Shown here: piece after piece, positions 45,001 to 52,665 of the stretch | Position numbering within the stretch: position 1 is the first letter of the stretch | Layout: each line of letters opens with the position of its first letter | Assembly (NCBI RefSeq): GCF_020037015.1 | Contig: NZ_JAIQDE010000023.1 | Location: forward strand, 91,915-155,914 | From: Corallococcus sp. AS-1-6 | GTDB lineage: Bacteria > Myxococcota > Myxococcia > Myxococcales > Myxococcaceae | Length of the DNA stretch: 64,000 nt | Direction of reading: 5' to 3' | The notes under the pieces: generated by a model | Told to the model about the DNA's origin: nothing | Databases searched by the model: none | The model's input: the letters and a program-made list of their open reading frames with translations, nothing else | Made by a program: the position numbers and the translations under genes

Positions 45001-46808
45001 CCGTCCGCGCGGACCAGCGTGAAGTCCACCTCGCCCGTGGTGACGCCGTAGGCCTTGCCGGACAGCGTGGTGGCGCGCACGGACACCTGCGCGTCCGAGC
45101 CCTTCTGCACCACCGCGTCCGAGAACCGCGCCACGCCCAGCACCTCCACCTTCGACAGGAAGAAGGCGGCGGTGCCGGTGGCGAACGTCTCCTGATCATC
45201 CCGCGCGCGCACGGTGAGGCTGTAGCGGTACGGCAGCCGGTCCTCGCCCGGGCCGAGCGGGGGCACGGCGACCTCCACCTGGGCCTCGCCCTCCGCGTTG
45301 AACTCGCTGGCGGAGGACCACGGGTCGTCCGTGGCCTGGCGCTCCGCGACGGACGAGTACAGCCGCTCCGGCACGCTCAGCTTGCCCTCGCTGCTGGAGG
45401 CGGTGCCGTACGTCACCGCGCTGCCCTGGCCGCCGCGGCCGGAGTCGTCCACCCACGCGGGCGCGTCCAGCAGGCTGCGGTAGAGGAACACCTCGTACTT
45501 CGCGCCCTTGGGCACGCCGCCCGCGTAGCGGCGCGCGCGCACCGTCACGCTCACCGTCTGGCCGGGCACCACCGTCTCCGACGCGGGCTGCACCTCCAGG
45601 TAGAACGTGGGCTTCACGTAGTCCTGCACGCGCGCCTCGCCCTGGTGGGGCTGCGAGTCCAGGTCCGCCTCGATGCGCAGCACGCCCGTGCCCAGGTCGT
45701 CCGGCACCTTCAGCGTGCCGTTGAACGCGCCGAACTCGTCCACCGCCGCGCGGGTGACGATTTCACGGCCCTCCTGCGACACCAGCTTCACGCGCACGTC
45801 GCGCTTCTTCGGCGTGAAGAGCCGCGCAAGGAACGTGTCCGGCTGACGCACGAGCCCGCGGAACTTCACCTCGTTGCCCGGCTTGTAGATGGGCCGGTCG
45901 CTGTAGATGAACACGTCCGGCGCCACCGCCAGCGCGGAGTAGAAGTCCGTGTCCACGATGGCCGTGTCCTGGCCGGCCGTCACAGTCGCGATGATGCGCG
46001 GCTCCGTCACCGCCAGCGTCACCTCGCCCTTGTCGTCCGTGGTGCCCGTGGGGCCCTTGCCCGTGGGCAGGTACACCTGCACCTGCGCCCCCGCGCGCGG
46101 CTGCTGGTCGCGCCCCGCCACGCGCACCAGCACCTGGCCGTCCGTCTGCTTGAGCTGCACGGTGACGTCGCTGACGACGAGCACCACCTGCCCCTCCACC
46201 CGGCCCTGCACCAACTGGAGCACGTAGGTGCCCGCGGGCAGCGGCGCGAGCAGCACGCGGCGCTCCTGGAAGCCGCTGCCGCTGTCGCCCGTGTCGAAGC
46301 CCGGCACGTTGAAGTCGCGGTTGGCGCCGCCCAGGTCCAGGTTGAGCCACTGGCTGCGCACCACGGAGAAGCCCGGCGGCGTGCCCACCAGCTTCTCCGG
46401 CCCCTCCGCCACCTTCGCCAGCGGCTCGCCGGACGAGGAGTCCGCCGGCGGCTTCGGCAGTGACGTCCCCACCTCCTGGCGGAAGTCGGGCGACAGCGCC
46501 TCCATCAGCACCAGGCCCGGCGAGCGCACCGCGTTGAGGCCGCGGCTCAGGCCCCGGCCCGGGTTGAGCAGCGTGGGCGGCGTCTCATACGCGCGCCGCA
46601 GGTCGCCCTGCGCGCGGATGAACGCGTCCAGGTTCGCGGGCTGGAGCACGCGCAGCTCCACGGGCCCCTTGTCCTCGAAGGCGACGTCCACGGCCACCGG
46701 CTCGCTGCTGCCGTAGGAGCGCGGGACGGTGATGTAGAGCGGCTTGGCCAGCGCCACGCCGGACAGCAGGAGCGCGGCCAGGGCCGCGAAACGAACGGAG
46801 GTCTTCAT
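42093..46808 (-). CDS. yfaS: bacterial alpha-2-macroglobulin (YfaS/MagD type)
   Basis: 1571 residues with a type I signal peptide (ALAALLLSGVALA), so it is periplasmic rather than a lipoprotein. Many beta-sandwich macroglobulin domains (DVFIYSDRPIYKPGNEVKFRG is a typical MG-domain start) fill the first 950 residues, and the thioester domain follows with Cys1090-Leu-Glu-Gln1093. A bait region probably lies before it around 850-950. The protein is cleaved by attacking proteases, changes shape and traps or covalently binds them. It overlaps the DUF2138 gene (ATGA) and is followed by the YfaQ-like gene. In Pseudomonas, the mag operon partner proteins hold such a macroglobulin with a penicillin-binding protein at the membrane. 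Confidence 0.94.
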   Translation of the reverse strand: MKTSVRFAALAALLLSGVALAKPLYITVPRSYGSSEPVAVDVAFEDKGPVELRVLQPANLDAFIRAQGDLRRAYETPPTLLNPGRGLSRGLNAVRSPGLVLMEALSPDFRQEVGTSLPKPPADSSSGEPLAKVAEGPEKLVGTPPGFSVVRSQWLNLDLGGANRDFNVPGFDTGDSGSGFQERRVLLAPLPAGTYVLQLVQGRVEGQVVLVVSDVTVQLKQTDGQVLVRVAGRDQQPRAGAQVQVYLPTGKGPTGTTDDKGEVTLAVTEPRIIATVTAGQDTAIVDTDFYSALAVAPDVFIYSDRPIYKPGNEVKFRGLVRQPDTFLARLFTPKKRDVRVKLVSQEGREIVTRAAVDEFGAFNGTLKVPDDLGTGVLRIEADLDSQPHQGEARVQDYVKPTFYLEVQPASETVVPGQTVSVTVRARRYAGGVPKGAKYEVFLYRSLLDAPAWVDDSGRGGQGSAVTYGTASSSEGKLSVPERLYSSVAERQATDDPWSSASEFNAEGEAQVEVAVPPLGPGEDRLPYRYSLTVRARDDQETFATGTAAFFLSKVEVLGVARFSDAVVQKGSDAQVSVRATTLSGKAYGVTTGEVDFTLVRADGSEKELGTQTFTTQQDGTSRLKVPTTDVGRVVASVTVKDKKGEAWTGEESLLVIGGADEPVAQVPNLTLASLSGTLEPGDSAKLVALMPDGWGQGGRDAGPVWVTLTGASLYGTTVVPLKGRTLVHTFPVEKRFGSAVYASVAYPTATGRWEERTVAFRVVPKERTLTVALQPRRAEALPLTEQAIDVRVTDSDGNGVSAQVSVGVVDKAVYAIQSEFRPGVLDFFYPPARDNVTSFYSAEFQGYGYGEQLARKMAGLPDHAFASIKPPSRNAKDLEKDTAHWDPAVVTDRDGRATVRFTLPSNQTLWVVTAVAADTSGRFGEGTAEFATRGGLNVYAALPQFLREGDEALASVRLAAGSKSKGSQVLDVRLQPGGALQADALQRKVELGEGGEQVVPVTLRAAKTGPAQLSVDVVGGKDPLRDLKRFDVAPAAVEDAVQVSAWGGGALSLEAPEASALTRVELVLQPSTVDAALTNVRELLTYPYGCLEQLVSTTVPNVAVYQVLQKAGALDKLDPDSQALLAEARSRSVQGTARILGLAVKGGGFTWFGGYSEPSLPLTLIALDGLAYASEAGLVDRDDARIQESAKWLEAQEGLPPEYDATRAYVLARLQGPRQAARVRALVESAKPGDLYPLALAVLAAEKAGVMKEPGLQERIQGLVKESGEGFAKLAGLRGEAETSEAFYRFPLRRVGLTAITAHAASFGSLDVTRARKRILEMLSEPGLSTFDRSTALLHSLWLVERDAKAFKGMAPPEVKGASAPVKFAARSMGLVATLPAGTRTVDVGGFDGVATLRAAAMTPLKSVQPRVNGMSVERAYYVLREGGKVKLDAGASVNQGEEVYVELTLDARGENRARSAYYVVEDAVPAGFVPLQEDKVFRGPPHSLPLAPEALKRRQLDPSRATFFFEEPAWWSDSPRTVGYVMRAQFAGTFAAPPATIEDMYSARIRGRTASDVLKVVPSKTSVSDL

Positions 46809-48394
46809 GTCCCAAATCCTTCCGACGCCATGACGTAGCCCTGCGCGTTGCCCCGGAAGCCCAGGTACGGCAGGGCCTCCAGGTCGCGGCGGGCCGCTTC
46901 GATTTCAGGGGGCAGCGCCTTGGGCATGGGCGACGCGCGGTCCACGCGCGCCTCGGACGTGTAGCCGTCCATGGCGAGCCCGCTGAGCAGCCGCCCCGTG
47001 TTGACGCCCAGCACCACCGTGGAGGGCGCGCGCAGCCCCGCGACCACCGGGCCCGCGGCGTTGAGCATGTTGGGCGCGCGGCCTTCGCACGCCTTCTGGA
47101 GCCGCTCCACCTCCGGCTGGCTCGTGGCCAGCACCACGTGCTTGCACAGCGTGGCGCGCACCAGCGTCCGCGCGCCGCCGGAGAACAGCGCGGACAGCCC
47201 CTCCGCGTCCTTCTCGTCGCCCCACAGCAGGGCCAGCTCCGGCTCCATGGACGCGCTGCCGCGCGGCGTCCACGCCACGGCCACCTGGCGCGCGCGCATC
47301 GGGGCCCGGCTCTCGCCCTTCCAGAAGGCCTTGAGCTGCGCGGGCTCCAGCGACTCCGGCAGCATGAGCTGGAACGCGAACAGCACCGGCGTGTCCTCGG
47401 GCACCAGCTTGAGCAGGTCGTCGGAGAGGGGCTTGCCGGTGGCCACCCACGTCCCGCTGACCTTCCCGGCGATGCCCTTCGCCACCAGCCGGTCGCCGTC
47501 CACGCCCAGTTGGAGCCGCGTGTCCTCGCCCAGGCCGAGCACATGGGTGAAGAGCTGCGCCTCGCGGCCGTAGGCGTTCGCGTCGAAGCCCACCTCCACG
47601 TCCACGCCCAGCTCCCCGTCCAGCTCCGGCAGCGCCGCGCACAGCGCCTGGAGCACCACCACCGGGTGGCGCGACAGCACCAGCCGGTCCTCCGTGCGCG
47701 CCGCCCACACCGTCTGCTCGGCGACGAGCCAGCGCGACAGGTGGAAGCCGCCGTCCGGCACCTCCCCCGTGCTGGCGGGGCACCCGTCCGCCACCAGCTC
47801 CCCGCGCTTCGCCACGGCGTCCAGCGAGTCCCACGCCGCCCGCGCCGTCTTGTTCGCCTTGGGGACGATGAGGGCGGGCGTGCCCACGCGCGCGTCGCCG
47901 GTGAACCACACCGTGCGGAACGGCGTGTCGAGCAACTGCCCGACGACGACGTCCAGCACCGCGCCCTTGAAGGACGCCTTGAGGTCGGCGCCGGTCGAGC
48001 CCAGGAACGCGGCCCAGCCGCTCGTGAAGCCCTGCCCCAGCGGCTTCTCCCACTGCGACTTCAGCCACGCGTTGCGCGCCAGCGCGTCGCGCACCTTCGC
48101 GGGCGAGTGCACGTCCACCCAGAGGGCGGGGAGCGCCGCGGCGCCGGGCACCTCCATCTTCGAGGAGGACACCTCCGGCATGCCCTCCACGGTGGCGCCC
48201 GCGGTCGGCGGGCCCTTGGGCTCACCGGAGGAGAAGGCGGGGCCGGAGCCGCCGCCGCCGCTCTTGCGGCCGAGCACGAAGGCCCCCACGCCCACGCCCA
48301 CGACGAGGGCGCCGATGAGCGCGATGCGCGCGGCGGACGAGGGGCCCTTGCCTCCGCCTCCAGCGGGGGGCGGCGGGCTCACGGGAGACGTCAT
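46805..48394 (-). CDS. yfaA: DUF2138 family protein (YfaA-like) of the macroglobulin operon
   Basis: 529 residues with one N-terminal membrane anchor (ARIALIGALVVGVGVGAFVLG) after a Pro-rich cytosolic tip. The remaining periplasmic part is mixed alpha/beta (ALWVDVHSPAKVRDALARNAWLKSQW, GVDGDRLVAKGIAGKVSG, YLGFRGNAQGYVMASEGFG) and corresponds to the protein found beside yfaS in E. coli. No catalytic motif is evident; it may be the membrane-bound receptor or inhibitor of the complex. ATG 48394 overlaps the upstream stop (ATGA) and its own stop overlaps yfaS, so three genes are translated in series. Confidence 0.8.
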   Translation of the reverse strand: MTSPVSPPPPAGGGGKGPSSAARIALIGALVVGVGVGAFVLGRKSGGGGSGPAFSSGEPKGPPTAGATVEGMPEVSSSKMEVPGAAALPALWVDVHSPAKVRDALARNAWLKSQWEKPLGQGFTSGWAAFLGSTGADLKASFKGAVLDVVVGQLLDTPFRTVWFTGDARVGTPALIVPKANKTARAAWDSLDAVAKRGELVADGCPASTGEVPDGGFHLSRWLVAEQTVWAARTEDRLVLSRHPVVVLQALCAALPELDGELGVDVEVGFDANAYGREAQLFTHVLGLGEDTRLQLGVDGDRLVAKGIAGKVSGTWVATGKPLSDDLLKLVPEDTPVLFAFQLMLPESLEPAQLKAFWKGESRAPMRARQVAVAWTPRGSASMEPELALLWGDEKDAEGLSALFSGGARTLVRATLCKHVVLATSQPEVERLQKACEGRAPNMLNAAGPVVAGLRAPSTVVLGVNTGRLLSGLAMDGYTSEARVDRASPMPKALPPEIEAARRDLEALPYLGFRGNAQGYVMASEGFGT

Positions 48395-49023
48395 GACATC
48401 CACTCCTTGAAGCGGAAGAAGCCGAGGAAGGCGGCGTTGGCCGGCACGGGGCGCCACTCCAGCGGCGCCTCGGTGGCGAGGGAGTCCAGGACGCCGGTGC
48501 GCACGCGCGCTCCGGCCTCACCGGGGTGGTAGACGACGCGCGCGGGGGCATGGGCCCGGTCCTCCGGGCGCACCACGAGCATCAGGTGGAAGACGGGGCC
48601 CGCGTCGTGCTCCTGGCGGAAGGCCACCACGTCCCCGGTGCGGAGCTGCTCGCGCGCGTCCTCGCCCCGGCCCAGCGGAGCGAAGCTGCGGCTGATCAGC
48701 GTCTCCGCGTCCGCGAAATCAGAGGGTCCGCCGCGCGCGTCCCGCCACAGCGGGGAGGCGAGGCGCTCGGCGGCCACGCGCCGGTACGCCGTGCGGTACG
48801 CGTAGCGGATGAGGCCCGCGCAGTCGCGCTGCGCCGGCTGCCACGCGGCGTCGAAGGCCTTCACCTGCGCGAGCGCCACCTGCGCGACCTCCCGGCGCAG
48901 CAGCCGCGAGCGCGTCTCCGGGGCCACGGGCTCCGATGCGATGGACGCGGCAGGCCGCGCCCGAGCCTCCACGGAGGGCGGCGCAGCGGCGTTCAACAGC
49001 AACGTGAGCATCAGGACGCGCAT
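48391..49023 (-). CDS. yfaT: DUF1175 family protein (YfaT-like) with NlpC/P60-like features
   Basis: 210 residues. A signal peptide (VLMLTLLLNAAAPPS) suggests export. DCAGLIRYAYRTAYR (about residues 67-81) resembles the catalytic Cys helix of NlpC/P60 peptidases, GDVVAFRQ follows as in their central strand, and FHLMLVV carries the probable catalytic His. I therefore infer a cysteine peptidase or amidase acting on peptidoglycan. It overlaps the DUF2138 gene and lies 30 bases after the DUF2135 gene. Confidence 0.82.
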   Translation of the reverse strand: MRVLMLTLLLNAAAPPSVEARARPAASIASEPVAPETRSRLLRREVAQVALAQVKAFDAAWQPAQRDCAGLIRYAYRTAYRRVAAERLASPLWRDARGGPSDFADAETLISRSFAPLGRGEDAREQLRTGDVVAFRQEHDAGPVFHLMLVVRPEDRAHAPARVVYHPGEAGARVRTGVLDSLATEAPLEWRPVPANAAFLGFFRFKEWMS

Positions 49024-49053
49024 GGCGGGGCCGAGCCGGGAGCGCCGGCCGCT

Positions 49054-49959
49054 TCAGTAGCCCTCGTCTCCGCCGCCACCGCCGTCCCCACTCTTCTGGA
49101 GCTCCTTGACCGCCTCCTCCAGGTTCGTGGGCCAGCCGTTCCCCTTGGGCTTCGGATCCGCGGACGGCACGTACACCTCCGCCTGCCCGTCTCCCAGGAT
49201 GTTCACCCACGCCAGCACGCGCGTCGTGCCCGGCGTCGCCAGCGGGATGCGCACGCGGCGGCGGACCTCGCCCGGCGTGCCCTCGAAGAGCGCCAGGTTG
49301 AGCGTGGCCACCGTGTGCGCCTTGTCACCGCTGGGCCAGTAGTTCGTCGCCACCAGGTACACGCCCTTGGGCGGCGCGCGGTGGATGTAGAGGTACGGGC
49401 CGTACGCCGGCTGGTCGAAGTCGCCGCCCTGCTCGTTGAGGAAGAACGTGCCGCCGGACGGGCTCTCCGTGTTCGCCCAGTACACGTGCGCCATGGACGT
49501 CACGTCCAGCGTGTCGCCCGCGCTGCTCGCGTCCGTGGGCTCGTAGATGTGCAGGTCCGTGTAGACGCCGTCCGTGTCGCTCGTGAGGATGGCCTTGAGC
49601 GGCACCGGCGGCACCTGCGCGTAGCTCGTCGCCTGCGCGCGCGCCGTGCCACCCTTGTTGGTGGCCATCACCGTCACCACGTTCTTGCCGCTGGCCGCGG
49701 GGAACTTGCGGCTGAAGCGCCCCCCCTGCGTGCGCATCAGGTAGCGGTCGCCGTTGATGGACACGACCACCGGATCCACCGAGGCGTCGCTCACCGTGCC
49801 CTCGATTTGCAGCATCCGGTCCACCGTCCACCCGCCGGACGGCGCGCTCAACACCACCTTGGGAATCGTGTCGCCCCGGCCAATGGGCACGCCCTGCTGG
49901 CGGGCGGAGACCGGCGGCGCCGTCTGCGAGAGCAGCCCGGCGAGAAGGACGGAGAGCAT
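49054..49959 (-). CDS. yfaP: DUF2135 family protein (YfaP-like), first gene of the macroglobulin operon
   Basis: 301 residues with a signal peptide (VLLAGLLSQTAPP). Two beta-sandwich-like parts follow: an Ig-like region at 35-120 (VVLSAPSGGWTVDRMLQIEGTVSD, then VVTVMATNKGG), and DUF2135 at about 125-275 (LTSDTDGVYTDLHIYEPTD, RAPPKGVYLVATNYWPSG, RVRIPLATPG). A Gly-rich tail ends it. Periplasmic beta proteins of this family accompany YfaS in E. coli. A binding or scaffold role is inferred. It is about 250 bases from arsC; the operon promoter should lie in between. Confidence 0.85.
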   Translation of the reverse strand: MLSVLLAGLLSQTAPPVSARQQGVPIGRGDTIPKVVLSAPSGGWTVDRMLQIEGTVSDASVDPVVVSINGDRYLMRTQGGRFSRKFPAASGKNVVTVMATNKGGTARAQATSYAQVPPVPLKAILTSDTDGVYTDLHIYEPTDASSAGDTLDVTSMAHVYWANTESPSGGTFFLNEQGGDFDQPAYGPYLYIHRAPPKGVYLVATNYWPSGDKAHTVATLNLALFEGTPGEVRRRVRIPLATPGTTRVLAWVNILGDGQAEVYVPSADPKPKGNGWPTNLEEAVKELQKSGDGGGGGDEGY

Positions 49960-50090
49960 GATGGAGCCTGCGAACCTGGAGGTGAGCCGCGCGAACCGCG
50001 TGTCCGCGAAGAGACACAGCGTGCGGCAAGCCCCTCCCCCTTTTCAAGCCACCCGGCCCCCGCTGGCGCCATGGCCCGGGAAGCCCCCCC

Positions 50091-50113
50091 GCCGCGACGC
50101 TGGACGTCGCGGC
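50091..50113 (-). terminator. hairpin between arsC-like gene and macroglobulin operon
   Basis: GCCGCGACG, CTGGA, CGTCGCGGC: a perfect nine-base-pair stem, about 94 bases after the arsC-like stop on the minus strand. It is followed by G rather than T, so termination is uncertain. Confidence 0.4.
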
Positions 50114-50206
50114 CTTCGCCTCCCCTCCTCGCGAGTCCGTCCGCCCGCCCTTCGGGCCCGGACACCCACGGTCACGCGTCAGAGGGGCCCTGCCTGCCGC
50201 ACCCGA

Positions 50207-50614
50207 CTACTGCGGGCGCTCCCAGCCGTGGCGGTTCACGAAGTCCGACACCATGGCGGCCGTCGTGTCGCGGATCTTCTCCACGTCCGCCGCGGACTTG
50301 CCCACCGTGTCCTCCATGGGCCAGTCCTCGCGCTTCTGGTCCGCCACCACCGGCGCGTCCGGCAGCCCGCCCAGCGTCACCAGGATCTGCGCGCTCTTCG
50401 CCAGCTCGGGCGTCAGGCGCTGCGGCTTCGCATCGCCCAGGTCCACGCCCATCTCCTTCATGGTGGCGAGCACCTCGGGATGCAGACGCTCGGCCGGCTG
50501 CGTTCCCGCGGAAATCGCGCGCGCCTTCGCCGGGTCCGCCAGCAGGTTGAAGAAGGCCGCCGCGATCTGCGAGCGACCCGCGTTGTGCGTACAAGCGAAG
50601 ATGACCGTGTTCAT
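50207..50614 (-). CDS. ArsC-like low-molecular-weight phosphatase/arsenate reductase
   Basis: 135 residues. The N-terminal active-site loop is CTHNAGRS (Cys8 to Arg14), which matches the CX5R loop of LMWP-type arsenate reductases, and the Asp of the DAPVV/DWPMED region lies where the general acid is expected. Cys8 is the only Cys in the protein. Thioredoxin-coupled enzymes normally need two more Cys in the loop corresponding to VTLGG, so it may use a thiol cofactor, act as a phosphatase, or depend on another partner. ATG 50614 is the start. The TerC gene is divergent. Confidence 0.8.
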   Translation of the reverse strand: MNTVIFACTHNAGRSQIAAAFFNLLADPAKARAISAGTQPAERLHPEVLATMKEMGVDLGDAKPQRLTPELAKSAQILVTLGGLPDAPVVADQKREDWPMEDTVGKSAADVEKIRDTTAAMVSDFVNRHGWERPQ

Positions 50615-50723
50615 CGCACCGCCTTTGGAGTGTTGAGAATCATGATGTTCCTGGGCTTCCTGGGAAGTATCACATCCTGAGCAGGGAAGAGGACAACGCT
50701 CGCCCTCCCCCAGCACATCCCCC

Positions 50724-50738
50724 TGACAAGGGGTGTCA
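50724..50738. promoter_or_regulatory. inverted repeat between arsC-like and TerC genes
   Basis: TGACA-AGGGG-TGTCA is an inverted repeat of five-base arms. It overlaps a second one, CCCCT-GACA-AGGGG. It sits between divergent promoters and may be a regulator site. The arms are short, so chance is possible. Confidence 0.35.
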
Positions 50739-50822
50739 TGACCGCCAATCTGGGTGGGATTTGACTCCGCGCGAAGCCTTCCCTGGGGCGGGAGCCGGGG
50801 GGATGCCTAGGTTGGAGGGGTC

Positions 50823-51746
50823 ATGCAAAGCACCCCCTCCTGGGCCTGGATCGTCTTCTGGGCGCTGCTCCTGGCGCTGCTGGTGGTGGACCTGCTCGCG
50901 CACCGGGGAGGCCGGGGGCAGTCGCGCCGCGCGGCGGTGCTGTGGAGCCTGGCGTGGGTGGGCCTGGGGCTGGGGTTCTGCGGCTTCGTGTGGGCGACGC
51001 TGGGCAGTGAGCGCGGCCACGAGTACCTGGCGGCGTGGCTCATCGAGAAGAGCCTGAGCCTGGACAACGTCTTCGTCTTCCTCGTCATCTTCCGCAGCCT
51101 GAACGTGCCCCAGCGCTACCAGCACGAGGTGCTCTTCCTGGGCATCTTCGGGGCGCTGGTGTTCCGGGCCCTGTTCATCTTCGTGGGGGCGGCGGCGCTG
51201 CAGCGCTGGGGCTGGGTGTCGTACGTCTTCGGCGCCATCCTGCTCGTCACCGCGTGGCGCGTCCTGCGCGAGGACCCCTCCAAGCAGGAGGACAACCGCG
51301 TGGTCGGCTGGCTGGCCAGGAGTCTGCCGGTGACGGACCAGGTGGAGGGGCCGCGCTTCGTGGTGAAGCAGCAGGGGCGCAGGCTGGCCACGCCGCTGCT
51401 GCTGGCGCTGGTGGGCCTGGAGGTGACGGACATCCTGTTCGCGGTGGACTCGGTGCCGGCGGCGTTCTCCGTCACCACCGACACGTTCATCCTCTACAGC
51501 TCCAACGCCTTCGCCATCCTGGGGCTGCGCGCGCTCTACCTCGTCATCGCCGGGGCCGTGGGGCAGTTGAAGTACCTGCACTACGGGCTGGCGGGGGTGC
51601 TGGCGTTCGCGGGCGTGAAGATGGTGGTGGAGACGTGGGTGCACATCCCGCCGCTCCTGTCCGTGGCCATCATCGTGGCGGTGATTGGCGGGGCGGTGGG
51701 CGCCAGCCTCCTGCACCGCAGGTCCGTGCGCCAGGTGGAGGCCTGA
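50823..51746 (+). CDS. TerC-family integral membrane protein (Alx-like)
   Basis: 307 residues with about eight or nine membrane helices. The conserved acidic signatures EKSLSLDNVFVFLVIF (about 76-91) and LEVTDILFAVDSVPA (about 200-214) define TerC proteins. Members such as Alx export manganese or supply metal to secreted enzymes; others act in tellurite resistance. The start is ATG 50823, with GGAGG three to seven bases upstream. I see no manganese riboswitch (yybP-ykoY type) in the 200 bases upstream, though my inspection could miss it. It stops next to a convergent gene. Confidence 0.9.
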   Translation: MQSTPSWAWIVFWALLLALLVVDLLAHRGGRGQSRRAAVLWSLAWVGLGLGFCGFVWATLGSERGHEYLAAWLIEKSLSLDNVFVFLVIFRSLNVPQRYQHEVLFLGIFGALVFRALFIFVGAAALQRWGWVSYVFGAILLVTAWRVLREDPSKQEDNRVVGWLARSLPVTDQVEGPRFVVKQQGRRLATPLLLALVGLEVTDILFAVDSVPAAFSVTTDTFILYSSNAFAILGLRALYLVIAGAVGQLKYLHYGLAGVLAFAGVKMVVETWVHIPPLLSVAIIVAVIGGAVGASLLHRRSVRQVEA

Positions 51747-51752
51747 GGCGCC

Positions 51753-52553
51753 TCAGGTGCCGCCGGGGCTCAGGGGCTTCGTCAGCAGTTGGTCGAACGT
51801 GGGGTTCGCCGCCTTCGCGATGCGCGCCGCGTGCTTCTTCAGGAGGGCGGCGTTGGCGTCCTTCACGTCCTTGCCGGAGGCCACCTCCAACTGGGTGATG
51901 TACTTGCGCAGCCCGGCGCGCCGCTGCTCCAGTTGCAGCCGCTCTGCCTCGCTGAGCTTCGGGTCCTCCAACCGCGGCCCGATGGCGGCGAGCTGCTCCT
52001 CCAGGAGCGCGATGTTCGCGGGGTCGCTCGCCTGGGACACCATCGCCACGCCCGCGTCCGGCGCGGCGGCCTGGGGCTCCGGATACACCACGGCGGTGAG
52101 GCGGCCGAACTCCTGGGGCGACATGCGCTGCGCCTCCAGGTTCAGCAGGAGGGAGGCCTGGGCCTTGCCCAGCATGCGCAGGGAGGCGCCCGCGGCCCGG
52201 AGCTTCGCGCTGTGGCTCCCGTTGCTGAGTTCGTTGCCGTACTTCTGGACGAACTCCAGGGACTCCTTCTGGAGCACGTCGTAGGCGGGCAGGGTCGCCT
52301 CGCGCGCCGCGAGGTAGGCCTCCAGCCGCGCCTCGTCCAGCTTCAGCACCTTGCCCGCGGCAGGCGGCTGGAAGGGGTAGCGGGCGTTGAGCTCCGCGGT
52401 CTTCTGGGCGCGCTCCTGGGACTTCATCAGCGCGGCCACGCCGGCGCCGTCCATCTGGCGGTCCGCCCAGTACCCCGTGGCGACCAGGCCTCCGCCCACG
52501 AGGAGCAGCCCGCCCACACCCAGCCCCAGCCCGAGGATCCACTTCTTGTTCAT
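51753..52553 (-). CDS. hypothetical membrane-anchored protein
   Basis: 266 residues from ATG 52553. One N-terminal membrane segment (WILGLGLGVGGLLLVGGGLVATGYW) is followed by a mainly helical, charged domain (LEEQLAAIGPRLEDPKLSEAERLQLEQRRAGLRKYI) with a coiled-coil look. The chain probably faces the periplasm. No family is recognised. The longer open frame upstream has poor coding character. It lies between convergent TerC and the PAS kinase, which ends about 110 bases from its start. Confidence 0.65.
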   Translation of the reverse strand: MNKKWILGLGLGVGGLLLVGGGLVATGYWADRQMDGAGVAALMKSQERAQKTAELNARYPFQPPAAGKVLKLDEARLEAYLAAREATLPAYDVLQKESLEFVQKYGNELSNGSHSAKLRAAGASLRMLGKAQASLLLNLEAQRMSPQEFGRLTAVVYPEPQAAAPDAGVAMVSQASDPANIALLEEQLAAIGPRLEDPKLSEAERLQLEQRRAGLRKYITQLEVASGKDVKDANAALLKKHAARIAKAANPTFDQLLTKPLSPGGT

Positions 52554-52665
52554 GGCGCTGCTCCGCTCTCCTTCCGGAAAGGACGGGCCCGCCCGCCGCC
52601 GGAGCCCCTTTGCTACCCGGGCCGTCCCTGGAGGGCAAGCGCGCCCCGGGCAGGGGCGGCCCCTT

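Noticed and set aside
40770..46463. Very long open frame on the plus strand across the macroglobulin gene (about 1,900 codons)
   Set aside because: Composition is dominated by Arg, His, Ala and Leu with no domains; it is an antisense shadow created by GC-rich codon bias.
50620..50822. Manganese (yybP-ykoY) riboswitch before the TerC gene
   Set aside because: Only short inverted repeats are visible; the conserved riboswitch core could not be recognised. A covariance-model search would be decisive.
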